Assembly: GCA_030280995.1 (NCBI GenBank) | Contig: JASXTE010000013.1 | Location: 8,525,001 to 8,589,000 of the forward strand | DNA length: 64,000 nucleotides | From: Hemileia vastatrix | Taxonomy: Eukaryota; Basidiomycota; Pucciniomycetes; Pucciniales; Zaghouaniaceae | Reading direction: 5' to 3' | Shown here: positions 1 to 10,483 of the stretch, one piece after another | How positions within the stretch are numbered: the first letter of the stretch is position 1 | Layout of the letters: every line of letters begins with the position of its first letter | The notes under the pieces: model-generated | What the model was told of the DNA's origin: nothing | Database searches by the model: none | Seen by the model: only the letters and a program-made list of their open reading frames with translations | Made by a program: the position numbers and the translations under genes

Positions 1-488
1 GATTCTGTATTTCAAATCAAATGTTTTTACACTAAAATGTGATGGACTAAAGGGTTCATAGTTTTATTTCAAATAAAATAAATACTTTTATTTACGCACT
101 ATTTAGACTTACTCTTATTATTTCACATACTCTCTTTATTTAAGTTTTTCCTCTCATACTCTTGTACTAGGGGGTGGTAATTCCATGTTTTACTTTCTCA
201 CATTTTGCCTATAAAAGGCCTTTCCTTTTTTTCTTTTTGATTTATTCCTTACTTACTTTACAATTTTTTACAAACATTAGTTGAAACAAATTTATTACTA
301 TATTTTATAACTATTAGTATTTACATCATCGTAATTCTAAGAAATATAACTTATAATAATATTATAAATTTACCTCTTCTTAATTTGAGTAAAATAATCA
401 ATTAGATTAAGAAAATACGTACCTTGCCTTTGAAAGACCAGTAACCACTTAGAATCCTTGTATAAACCTCGAATAAATCTTCTAGACC
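1..488 (+). repeat. 3' part of an LTR of the A-related family
   Basis: Aligns by eye with 10890-11280: both carry a TATA-type box (TGCCTATAAAAGGCC, about 210-224 here), then an AT-rich stretch, then the shared end ATCTTCTAGACCAAAAGGA near 478-496. The LTR start lies left of the window. It resembles the LTR of element A (28248) in the TATA box and the TTCTAGAC end. The exact 3' boundary is uncertain. No supported gene lies between 489 and 820. Confidence 0.55.
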
Positions 489-820
489 AAAAGGACCCCT
501 TGACAAAAACATTCATGTTTTAAAATTATTTTTTACACATACTTTTCTTACACTGGTTTTTTTATCACATTTATTTTTCTCTTCCTTAATTTTCTGACCT
601 TTTTTCTGCCTTTGTGTCCCTCCCTAGAATATCTCTAAGAAAAGCATGAATATCTCCATCAGGGATATCTTGACTGGTGTGTAGTGTTATTGAGTGGAAG
701 ATAAGGTTGCCAAATTTTAAAGCAAGGGACATAGTTTTAGCAGTTTGGGTTTGACTTAAGATCTTTTTATATTGAAACAAAAAACAAATATATACCCAAC
801 CCAACCAAGAATATACTTAT

Positions 821-853
821 TAGGGGGTATCAATGTTCAGGGATCTGCAATTA
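821..853 (+). repeat. Left terminal inverted repeat
   Basis: Begins TAGGGGGTATCAATGTT and is mirrored at 6291-6323, with a block of mismatches after base 17 and renewed identity at GCAATTA. It leads into the fold-back at 846-1005. Confidence 0.7.
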
Positions 854-1005
854 GGGATCAGGAATTTTTTTTCCCGGGATCAGACATTATTAATTGCGGA
901 AGATTCTTATCCACTAGCCCCAGGGCTAGTGGATAAGAAATCCACGATAATGCATTATCCTGCCTCTTATACCCCAATTTCCATTCCTAATTCCTGATCC
1001 CAAAC
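846..1005. repeat. Fold-back segment with a perfect 17-bp hairpin
   Basis: At 904-920 TTCTTATCCACTAGCCC is followed by a 2-nt loop (CA) and its exact reverse complement at 923-939. Outer arms also pair: ATTAGGGATCAGGAATT near 852-868 against AATTCCTGATCCC near 990-1003. A diverged relative is at 9933-10150, so this is a repeated unit. Confidence 0.7.
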
Positions 1006-1201
1006 TCATCTCATCCATGATGGATTTATAAGAAAGTCACATGACTTATAATTGCTGATGCCATCCTTAAGTATTTCCTCACTCTATGCTACTTAATTTT
1101 GGTGGCGAACACTTAAGTTTTTTTTCTATCTACACACCCCAACTGCACATTTGGCGGTGAATTCCCACTTCCCTCATCACATAACCCTTCCACCGGCAAC
1201 A

Positions 1202-1834
1202 ATGAAACACCTCTCTACTAGGAAGCTACTTCACTCAACAATGAATGCTATTACTTTTCTTTTAGTTCTTTACTATAAATCTGACTCTGATTTGGAAGAT
1301 GCTTTAGCTTATATGTGTTTTCTTTCCAAAAAGCGTTACATCATCACCAGGGGGCCAAATCTTTATCATGATCCCCGATATGATCTGGCCTCCATCCTCA
1401 ACATTCCTCATTTAAACTTCACACAACTTTTTAGAACTTCTCCCGATTCTTTCTTCAAACTTTATCAACTCATCTCCGATCATCCTATCTTCCATAACAA
1501 TTCTCATAACAAACAGCGTAATCCTGCCATCCAACTTGCTGTTGCTCTATGTCACTTTGGCTCAAATGGAAATGGTGCTGCCGTAAGACGTTTGGATAAT
1601 CTCTTTAACATAGGATATGGTACCGTGATATTATACACCAAGCACTGTATGATTGCTATCCTTTCCCTCAAGTCTCAAACTCTTGCTTGGCCAACTCCAG
1701 AACAGCGACTTGAATCCTCTCAAGTAATGCAAGCTGAAGGTTTCCCTGGCTGTGTAGGTTTTGTTGATGGCACAACCATCCCTTTGAGTCAAAAGCCTGC
1801 AATTACTCTCCAACATTTCTCTTCACCCTTTTAA
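1202..1834 (+). pseudogene. N-terminal half of a PIF/Harbinger-like DDE transposase
   Basis: About 210 residues from the ATG at 1202; the frame is open a further 51 bases upstream without ATG. The segment reading GFVDGTTIPLSQKP near the end looks like the first catalytic Asp region of HARBI1-type nucleases, where the motif is typically vDGTh followed by a short Pro-containing stretch. Upstream, residues such as LAVALCHFGSNGNGAAVRRL look like the helix-turn-helix-like region of this family. The frame ends at 1834, directly after the first Asp; the remaining two catalytic acids and roughly the C-terminal half are absent, and nothing resembling them was found in 1835-2680. Hence a truncated copy. 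Family assignment is by recalled motif only. Confidence 0.5.
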
Positions 1835-2680
1835 TTTTTAATTTTTATGTTTTCATACTTTCCAAATGTCCTCTTTGTGTACTTTAATCACTTGGTTTTG
1901 TATTTTGGTTTGTTGCATATTCATTTTTTTTTTTTGAATTTACGGTGAATATCTTTTTTTTGGATGGCTCATTGGTTTTCTTTCACCAGCTCAACATGAA
2001 ATTGCATATTTTCTGAAATTGCATATTTTGTCAGTGATTTTTTTTTCATTCATCCCTCATATCCTTTTCCTATTCTCCTCCAACATCCCTCAAACAATTT
2101 GGTTTCATTCATTTTGTCATCTCATCTCTCCAGGTAAGTCATTTTATTCTTTTTTTTTGATTTTTTGATTACTAATTATAATTTTTTTTGTTTTTTTCTG
2201 TTTATTTTATTTTTTTTATCTAAATTTTTTTTGTAAGTGGTTATTTTGGATTTCAATGGTATAATTAATCTTTTTTTTCTCTCCCTCTTTACTTTATTTT
2301 TTAGCTCCATCACCCTACCCTTCATCCCTCCTTGGCATTGTCATTATCCCCCCTTTCCCTTATTTCACTTTTTTTTGGCTCCATTTCATTGAAACACATA
2401 CATTGCACATTCTTTATGCATTTCACTTACTCCATATTCAATTTCCCCACAATTCCAACATCAATCTTTCTCACTCTACTTTTCCTACTTTTCAATCAAG
2501 GAAAGTTTCATCTCCTTTTTTTCATGCCTATATGATATCTCATTCCTTTTATGAAAACTTCATACTTAAATATATGTATGACTCTTATCTGGATAACAGT
2601 GAACTTATAAAACTCCTTTTGATCTCATCTTCATTACCACTTTTCAAGTTTTTGTAAAATTTTGAAAATCAGACTCGGAA
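1835..2680. other. T-rich noncoding stretch
   Basis: Long T runs and CT-rich segments. Short open frames (2332-2535, 2403-2657) are low-complexity and overlap each other in different frames. No gene is supported. Confidence 0.5.
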
Positions 2681-3041
2681 TTAGGGTTAGGTTTTTTCAA
2701 ATCTAATGTTCTTTTTACTGAAGATTCTCCTGAAGGCTACCTTTCATTTCCTGCAAACAGATTTGAATTTGATTCAGTGGTTGCTGAGATATTGACCGTT
2801 AAAGTTGAGCCTTTTTTTTCCCAATTTAAATTTTTATTTCATTTTTTTATGTAACAAATTAGGGTTAGGTTTATTTAAATCACATGTCCTTTAACTGAAG
2901 ATTCTACTAAAGCATATCTTTCATTTTCCACAAACAGGTTTGAATTAGGTTCAGTGGTTGCTGAGATTTTGACCTTTGAAGTTGAGCCTTTTTTCGAAAT
3001 TTCATTTGTCTTATTTCACATTTTTATATTGCATATTTAGA
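2681..3041 (+). repeat. Two tandem ~180-bp repeat units
   Basis: Units start at the TTAGGGTTAGG near 2681 and 2861. Each continues with ACTGAAGATTCT, TTTCATTT, ACAAACAG, TTTGAATT, TTCAGTGGTTGCTGAGAT and AGTTGAGCCTTTTTT in the same order. The units are clearly diverged, so the duplication is old. Confidence 0.75.
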
Positions 3042-3108
3042 GGATAAGGATTCTGAAACTCTTATATGATTATTATCTAGGCATTTCAATTATATAGGCA
3101 TATATTCG

Positions 3109-3726
3109 TTGGTCAAGAATATCACTAAAGCTCAAAAAGATGAAGATTTTTGCTTATGTGACACTCTACCTTCCTTTGACTCTTTTCTTGCTTTTCAACT
3201 CAACAAGCTCTGTAATAAAGCATTTGAAAAAAATCATGAACTTGCAACCAAAGTTGGAATACCGAATTGGTGTGACTCCGAATTGGAAGATATCAGCCAC
3301 AAATATCTTTTATTTTCTAATGTTATTATCACTCATTCTGGATTCCACAATAGGATTCATATCGATAGGAATGATGCCAATATTCTTACTTTTGGAATAT
3401 TCTCATATATCAATCTGATAACTGGCCACCCAATACCATCTCCAGCTAAAATCAAATGACATGGTTTATATTTTCCAGACCACCGGTGCATCATTGATTT
3501 TGGTTTGGGAAATGGTATCATCGAAACTATTTGGAATTCTTCTAAGGATAATCATCAAACAACCAAAGCTCCTCCTGGTTTGAAATCCTGTCAAGATTTC
3601 ACTCATTTCGGTTGCTCATTTCAAATCAGTAATAAGTTGATACAAAGAATCAATAAGGTAAAGAAAGAAGGTAAAGTTATTCGATTTAAAAAAACTTTAT
3701 CTAGATCCAAAAAGTATGGGGATTAG
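3109..3726 (+). pseudogene. Tet-like 2OG-Fe(II) oxygenase, C-terminal remnant
   Basis: One frame from about 3109 to 3726 is interrupted only by a TGA at 3457-3459. Before the stop is HIDRNDAN, which fits the HxD iron-binding motif, followed by a beta-rich stretch (TFGIFSYINLITGHPIP). After the stop are HGLYFPDHRCIIDF, a candidate distal His in DNHQTT, and THFGCSFQISNKL. This order matches the Tet-like dioxygenase family that is expanded in rusts and mushrooms, as recalled and not searched. These enzymes oxidise 5-methylcytosine in other systems; no activity is implied here. The N-terminal region of the family is missing and no ATG was found at a proper start. It sits inside the TIR element. 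Confidence 0.55.
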
Positions 3727-4020
3727 AGTTGTCATCAAAAATTTTATATTTTTTCATAAATTTTTAATAAATATTTTTTATATATCAATTTTCTCAAATA
3801 ATGTGATGAGCCATCGACCTTGTGTTGTATAACAGGTAATCATGATAACATTTATTTGTTTCATGGGGTTCCTCTTTCCTATACCTGTAGAAAGTCCCAA
3901 ACTTATGTTTCTCGACTTGGTCTGCATTTTGGCTTGAGGGATTGTCATTACTTTAAACTAGGGAAATTGATATATATTAGATATTTATTTAATAATTTAT
4001 GTAATTATATTAAATTTAGA
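3727..4020. other. No supported gene; one short unexplained frame
   Basis: An open frame at 3820-4020 (67 residues, TTG start) has non-random-looking composition but nothing recognisable. It could be a relic exon of the neighbouring oxygenase or chance. Confidence 0.3.
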
Positions 4021-4470
4021 TGACTTCCACCCCTTACTTCAATAAAATGCAGGGGGGGGTATTGCCAAATTTTCAAATCTGACATGTGAAATTGATGACT
4101 TAGAAAAATTTTGGTGATACCCACCCCTTGCTTCAATAAAATGCAGGGGAGAGTATTGCCAATTTTTTTAAACAGATATAGAATTTTTTTGACTTGTAAA
4201 TATTTTTGTGATACCCATCCCTTACTTCAATAAAATCCATGGGGGGTTGTGCCAAAATTTTTTATAAGACTTGTGAAATTCTTGACATGTAAGAATTTTT
4301 AGGATACCGGTAAAATGCAGGGGGTAGTAAAGCCAAATTTTCATATAAAACTTTCAAGATTCATGACATGAAAGAATTTTTGTGATACCCACCCCTTACT
4401 TCAAAAAAATCCAGGGGTGGGGGATTGTCAAATTTTCAAAGGAGACTTGAAAATTTTATTTAAAAAAAGA
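4021..4470 (+). repeat. Minisatellite, five units of about 80-97 bp
   Basis: Units begin near 4021, 4114, 4211, 4303 and 4384. The core is GATACCCACCCCTTACTTCA, then AATAAAATGCA, a G run, and GTATTGCCAAATTTTC. Within a unit ATACCCACCCC can pair with the following GGGGGGGTAT. Unit 4 lacks about 17 bases of the core. Confidence 0.8.
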
Positions 4471-4574
4471 ATATTTAACATTAAAATACGATATTTCAAG
4501 AAATACAGAAAATAATTGTAAAATTTATGTACAAATAAATATGAACACATGAAGTGTGAAAGAAATAAAAGAAA

Positions 4575-5971
4575 CTAGTCAACAAAAAATTTCATTAAAC
4601 GTTCTATTTCTTCAACAGATTTGTTTGCTTTAATGCATTCGATCAAGAAATCTTTCTTTTTAGAACTTTCTTGGAGATCATGCTTATACTTCATCTGTTC
4701 CATTAAGTTTTGATGCTCGAGTGTTTTTTCCTTATTTTTGGATTTTTCAATACTAAGAGTTAACTCAAACTTCTTCTCCTCCAAATCTTGGGCCCTACCA
4801 TCCTTCTGTAAAGAGAGCTCAAACTTCTTCTCCTCCAAATCTTGGATCCGATCATCCTTCCGTAAGGAGAGCTCATACTTCCTCTCTTCCAAATCTTGTA
4901 CTCTGTCATCCCTCCTTAAAGAGAGCTCGTATTTCTTCTTTTCAAAGCTCAGTGTCTCTTTAGCAATTTCCACTTGTTCTAGAGTGAGAATAAAAATTGA
5001 CATAAAGTAGAAGAAAAGCAGAGTAAAGTAATAAGAGGTATGATATCACTTACCAGCATCACGTTTCTCTAAAAACTGTTCCATCGAAGAAAAAGGTGTT
5101 TGTGTGAAGTATCACTTTTTCGTCTTCTTTGGGAGAGGGAATTTAGACTAGTTGAAGCCCTTCTCTTTTTGTTCAACGTAGCATTTTCCTCCTCATCATT
5201 GTCACTAGCTTCAGACTCAGTTGATTGAGGATCCTGGGTTTATTCATCAGCCTTTTAAGAAATAAGAAAAAGATAAGTAAATAAAAAAATAGAATTGATA
5301 AGATAAAAGAAACAGACCTGAGTTAGATTGGGTTGGGTTAAATCGCCAATAGGATCAATAGCAAAGCTATCTAGATTCGTAGAATTTAGAAGAGGGGAGG
5401 CTTGAGTGGAGGAAGAGGATGGGAAAAGATTTGCTTCGACATCATGTTCGGAGATAGGATCTTCTCCATCCAACATGTTTACAGGATTAACATCGGCTCG
5501 CTCTCCAAAAATTGCATCCATCTCTTTAAAGTAAGGACATAAAGAATCAAGTTTATTGTCTATGGATTTTATACCCTTAGTTATATCAATGTCAGTAACC
5601 CCAAAACCAGTGGAAGATGAAAGAGCCTTTGCCTTCTTGTATTTTGCTCGATAATGCTTGAAGCGTTCAGACATCTGTTTAGGCAAAAGATCAATCCTTC
5701 CCTTGGTCTTATTGCATAATTCATTTGCCATTAGAAGATAGCCATTAACTTTTGATGTGGGGGGCCGTCCTACTTTAGTGGCATACTCAGTACCAAAACA
5801 AGAATCATAGTTAGATTTGGTTTTCAGCCAGTTGATAAGAATGAGATGTTCATCTTTTTTTAATTGAACAGTCTTTGATTTCTTGGCTGAGCGGGGGAAA
5901 GAGGAAGTAGTGGGAATTGAAGAACAACTGGGTGATGGCTGCCTTTGAGAAGATCTAGGATGACGAGGCAT
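4575..5971 (-). pseudogene. Myb/SANT-like (trihelix-type) protein of rust family, three exons, broken
   Basis: Read on the minus strand. Exon 1 (5971-5318) starts MPRHPRSS, has a Ser-rich head and a helical DNA-binding-like region (DEHLILINWLKTKSNYDSCF, then GRPPTSKVNGYLLMANEL and MSERFKHYRAKYKKAKALSS) resembling a recurrent rust Myb/SANT-like family. A candidate intron 5317-5252 has a weak GTCTGT donor. Exon 2 (5251-5054) is acidic then basic, carries an in-frame TAA four codons in and a frameshift near its end. The intron 5053-4979 is clear (GTAAGTG...CTCTAG, 75 nt). Exon 3 (4978-4575) is a coiled coil built of an 18-residue repeat (units reading KKFELSLQKDGRAQDLEE), about 3.5 times. Probably the partner gene of the transposase. 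Splice model is inferred. Confidence 0.55.
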
Positions 5972-6290
5972 GTTATTATAAATGAAGATGAAAAGGAGCA
6001 GAAACAAGCAGATGAGATAGCGAGATGAAAAGGAGAATAATCAAATAGATGAAATGGGGAGAAATTCTGAGCGGATAGAATGAACAGGATGGGATGAGAA
6101 TGGAAGTGCGCAGCAAGGTAGAAGGCTGGGATATCCAGAAAGTTGTCCAAGATGTGGTTATCAAATATTGAGGATAAAAATGTCAGATAAGAGGTGAACA
6201 TTGACACATAAAGTGTCTAATAACCCAATTATTAGCAAAAATAATTGCGGAAGATAATTGGGGTATGCAGATTATTTTCCGCAATTAATT

Positions 6291-6323
6291 TAATTGCGGA
6301 TCGGTCAACATTGATACCCCCTA
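6291..6323 (-). repeat. Right terminal inverted repeat
   Basis: Reverse complement of 821-853 with about seven mismatches in the middle. Unlike the left end, the inner side (6238-6290) has no long hairpin, but repeats ATTGCGGAAGATAATTGGGG in inverted form. Confidence 0.7.
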
Positions 6324-7395
6324 TTGGGTATATTTCACTTTGGGTGTAGTGAGTGGAGGGCAGCCACAAACAAAAGATATTGCATATCCGATGATCCGAT
6401 GTACTGTGTCAGGTGACCAGGATCTCACTTTTTTGGGGGGAGGAATGCCTGGTTACTGTGAGAAAAAATTAGCCGACATAGCGGGTCAGCTTTTTAAATA
6501 CCTTTCCGCTACGTTGCACTGACGTAGCGGTGGATACGTCGGCTGTCTGCACGTGGTGCAAGTGCTGGTTTCAACCAAAATCATCCATCACTTACCAAGC
6601 TCTAGTTTATGAAATAAATAGTGTATTTTAAAGATAAATGAAACAATTTTTTTTATGAAGAAGTGGTAGTTTGAATAAAAACATCATACCATTTCAACTT
6701 TGAAATACACCAGTGTTGGCGCCATTGTGGTTTACAAATAGAAAGTTAATTAATTGCTTATTTCTAAGTGCTAATTTGCTAACTTTCACACCCCCTAATG
6801 TACAGAAATTAAACATGTGATTGATTTATGGAGGAGAATACTTGGAATGTTAACAACTTACAGCTAATTGGGAAAACCTTGCTCTTTTTTTGCCCCTCAT
6901 CCCCTGCCAAAAGCGGTTTAAACTCATGTTTTTGGCGGGAAGTGGAAGGCAAAAACATAGCATGCTTTTCCCAAATAGCTGTACATGAAGATTAAGGCGA
7001 AATTGGAGGATGATGACGGAGATACTACATCCTAGTATAGCACAATTTTTGCGAGTGTTGGACGAGATGCCGAGTTATAAAATATAGGTTCATTCCAGTG
7101 AAGTTTGAGCCGCGATTGGGTCTGGTCTAGGTGGTACGAATAGTTTGAGGAAAGAAAGACTACGCCACTAGGCAGGATCGTGAACATTACTTGTTTTATC
7201 ATAATGCAGACTAATCATCACGCTTTTTAAACTAAGTGCTATAATTTTATCTGTCATTAACAGCTTATATCCCCCGTCTAACGCATCTTTCAATAATAAA
7301 TTTCTCCAATCCAACTTTAAGATAGGGTACAAAGTGGAAGCCACGGGTATCTGTTCAATTTTATCTTTATTTTTTTGAATTGAGAAGATCAGTCC
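6324..7395. other. Intergenic region with a nested hairpin at 6471-6544
   Basis: AGCCGAC at 6471 pairs with GTCGGCT at 6538-6544, and inside it CCGCTACG (6506-6513) pairs with CGTAGCGG (6523-6530), so a two-stem fold-back. It may be a small inverted-repeat element; no target duplication was identified. The rest, including the upstream region of the gene at 7396, shows no supported coding sequence. Confidence 0.45.
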
Positions 7396-9526
7396 ATGTT
7401 TATCTTAAAAATCCTTTATTTACTTTCGCAACCATTACAAGCATCTTCAGGTTTTTATAAGCCCTTTCCGGGAAAAGATATAATTCTTGATCATACCCCA
7501 TGTCAACAGCCTTGGTCTTCCTTTCCCGAAAGAGATAGTTTCACATCTACATCGAATAGTATTCAGCAGCTCAACAGAATAGGTTCAATGAATCCTCAAG
7601 ATGATCATTGGTATTTTAGTTCAGGACCACTATTTGCCTTTCCAAACAAGGTATTCAAAAGCAATTCAGTATGTCTCCTAGAAAACTCTGCAGAATTTTT
7701 TTTTTTTTTCAATGACGGCTTGTTATATAATATTTATCTTCTCCAGAAAGATTATAGCTTGTATTTGGATGAAATAAACGACAGACAAACAGGATTATTA
7801 TATTCTACGCTCTCTAATGGCAGACACCCTGCACCAACTTCGCAGTCAGATTACACGAAACAGAAAAGTACACTAGTATATCCTCTAAAGGTTTTTAACT
7901 TCATCCTTTGATAGCAATAAGTAGGACGCAACTAAAAGAGAGACTTCACAGGATGAATTGAAGCAACGGGCGCAACAAAATCTGGATAGTCAGACTCACC
8001 TCTCAACAGAATTGAAGGAATTCGTTGACCACCAAGACAATAATCACGATTTTCAAAATCCCAAACTTAACAGTTTGAACCCATTATCTACGATGAAACA
8101 TACTAGTTATAATTATATCGATCCAAACGAGGATATGTATCAGCATCCATATGACAATCAGTTCGAAATTACGCCAAATCATGTCTTTCAGGATGAACGC
8201 AGTCGTTTAGACAATGAAAATGACCACAATAAGTATGGCAGTCAAAATGAGTATAGACCTAATTCCCAGGCACTTGCCGACTCATTTCTTGCAGAAAAAG
8301 ACACCGTTGAAGATGCAAGAGCAGAAAATGCTGATCACGTGAATCGCACCTGGCAAATATCACAAAGGATGCGGCCATATTTGGGTTTTGCAAGGGTGAC
8401 CAAAACAAAGGAGATACGTGAAATCTTATCAAACCCATTGCCAGAGTGGAAAGACACCATAAAGGAATCTTCAGACAATCCCTTCGTCAAAAAACTACAG
8501 GACACTGTGAAGGTGCTTTATTTTCTATCCGAGTACACATTTTCGGCACAATCAACTACAACTCGAAAACCTCGACCCAGAGCACCTATTGAAATTTATG
8601 CTGTTTATTTTGAAGGACTAGAAGAGTATTTCTTATCTCACTCTTTTCCAAAAAACAAGGATGTTTTGGATCATTTCACTATTGCACAAACGTTACTTTT
8701 TCATAATCTTCAGTTAACTACTTTTTCGTTGGGCGCTTTTAAATCTTCTAGCTCGTCCCAAGAGGCGGATAGAATTTTTTACCTAAGATTGCATAAAGAA
8801 GGATTGGAATTAATAGAACAAGGCTTACATGTGACAGTCGCCTTCCGGTGCCTTTACTATGGTCAAGAATTCTTGAGATATCTGGGCCCAATCGTTGCTG
8901 ACCCGCAGAAAAAAAGAGATGTGTATGAGGAACTCACTATCATTATACGTGAATGGCTCAAAAATACTAAAGAGCGAGAAATTATTCAAATAAATTCTTC
9001 AAAACATCAAATCATAGTGGCCAAGAATGGAAGCCCACACTTTGGTCCAAGTGGTCCAGATAGACATAGAATAATATTCCTATACCATATTTCTAGTAAG
9101 CTGGGAATCAAAAAGAGAGGAAATAAATTTATGAGGAAAGAGATGATTAAAATGTATAAGAACGTCATTAAAGTCAAATTGGAGAAGCAACAAAAAAAAA
9201 TTGATTGTACTGACGTGAATCACCTTGATCTCAAATTTGAGAAACTGTTTTCAAGACAGCTTAAAGGATTCTTAAACTCAAAATGGGTATATACAAAAAG
9301 AAGTAGAAGAATTTCAGTCAATGAAATAAAACAAGAAACGTTAGATTATGCCCATTTGTTCAAGATTTCTTTTGCTCACCAAGCGTTGGCAAGGGGCTAT
9401 ACAAAAAAAGAAAGACGTAAGATTCCCGCCCTCAATACATTAAAAAGAAAAAATGAAACCAATAAAAAAGCTGGGAAACCGATAGTGAAAAAAAGTAGGA
9501 CCAACCCCCCTCCCTCCGTACCATGA
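7396..9526 (+). CDS. Hypothetical, possibly secreted protein of about 657 residues; three-exon model
   Basis: Model: exons 7396-7650, 7747-7890 and 7952-9526. Intron 1 (96 nt) starts GTATTC, contains a 15-T run and ends CTCCAG; it is open in frame, but its translation (a run of five Phe) looks non-coding. Intron 2 (61 nt, GTTTTTAACT...CTTCACAG) contains stops and is required to join the two large open frames; both introns are phase 0. The start MFILKILYLLSQPLQASS could be a short signal peptide. The middle is acidic and Asn/Asp/Gln-rich; a helical region follows from about MRPYLGFARVTKTKEI; the C-terminus is Lys-rich (KKAGKPIVKKSR), like a nuclear signal. No known domain recognised. It is the only apparently intact non-TE gene here. 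An effector role would be speculation. Confidence 0.65.
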
Positions 9527-9932
9527 GTTTACAATATTGGCCAAAATGGTGGCAAATCGAAATCTTAGCTTTATTTTTATCTTTATATTTAATGTAAAAT
9601 AATGTGGGTTGATTTTGGAAAAAGGGGGAAAATCTTCTCGGGTTGTAAAGCATTCAATTTATGAAATCATGTAGAGGTCAACCCAATTCATCTGTATTTT
9701 CCATTTTCCTACCTCTTTAGATTTTGGGAAAGATTGACAAATCCTGACATGAAATTATGTGAAAAGACAACATATGCACTAGTTGTCTTTTAAGTTCAAT
9801 GACTAATCTTTAATTGATATGTGACTAAAATGAGATGTATTTTAACGAAATAAAATACAATTTAACATTCCCTATCAATTATCACCGGAGAAAAAAGATG
9901 TTATTCAGTCAACCACTTCATTTTTTTATATT
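9527..9932. other. Downstream noncoding region
   Basis: AT-rich with no supported gene. It separates the hypothetical gene from the next fold-back element. Confidence 0.4.
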
Positions 9933-10150
9933 AGGGGTTTCAAAGCACTTCAATCTGCCATTGGGAGGTATGAAAGTACTCGCTTCCGCCATTAGGGATT
10001 CGCACTTTTTTCGCTCGGATCCGACATTATTATTGGCGTAAGAATCTTATCCACTTGCTCCCGGGCTAGTGGATAAAAAAATCACAATAACCCATTTATC
10101 TGGTTCTAATACCCGAATTTTCAGTGCTAATGGCGGATCCCACACAAAAA
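9933..10150. repeat. Fold-back element related to the left end of the TIR transposon
   Basis: Starts TTAGGGGTTTCAAAGC, resembling the TIR at 821, with a second TIR-like copy near 9964. The centre at 10047-10076 is the diverged hairpin (TTATCCACTTGCTC against GGGCTAGTGGATAA, two mismatches). TCCGCCATTAG near 9987 is mirrored by CTAATGGCGGATCC near 10128. Probably a MITE-like derivative of the same family. 10151-10483 shows nothing further. Confidence 0.55.
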
Positions 10151-10483
10151 ATAGATGTCCGATTAAACTCAAACTTTGATACGTCCCTCACCAAATAACC
10201 CATTTATTTTCAAACCTTTCTCACCTCATCCCTGTTACATGTCACACACAGATCACCCTCTTTACCCAAATATCTTTGGCACACACCCCTCACTGAGATT
10301 TGCACCCTTTATTGTCACATTTTTAATTTTTTTTGAATTTTTCTTAGTCAAACTTTCTGAATCAAATTTTTTCCTCTCATCAAAGTAAGCTCATATTTTT
10401 CATTTCTTGATTCATCACCTCTTTCCAGCTGAAATTTCCATCATTCCCTGCATCTTGTGGTTGCTGACACTATGCAGAAAAGT

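Larger units (their letters stand above)
821..6323. mobile_element. TIR-bounded DNA transposon, PIF/Harbinger-like, decayed
   Basis: Seen: the first 33 bases (821-853) and the reverse complement of 6291-6323 match, with a perfect 17-base outer part (TAGGGGGTATCAATGTT) and a shared GCAATTA inner end. If the element is taken as 822-6322, it is flanked by ATT on both sides, a 3-bp target duplication; TA is an alternative reading. Inside are half a DDE transposase, a Tet-like oxygenase remnant, a minisatellite and a Myb/SANT-like gene. A transposase plus a Myb-like protein is the usual two-gene content of PIF/Harbinger. The family call is inference because the target site is not a clear TWA. All three genes are broken, so the copy is dead. 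Confidence 0.6.

Noticed and set aside
586..804. 72-residue minus-strand frame left of the TIR element
   Set aside because: No recognisable motif, no homologous copy, low-information composition.
2681..2872. TTAGGGTTAGG at 2681 and 2861 as telomere-type sequence
   Set aside because: Each is only two units long and both are part of the same ~180-bp tandem repeat.
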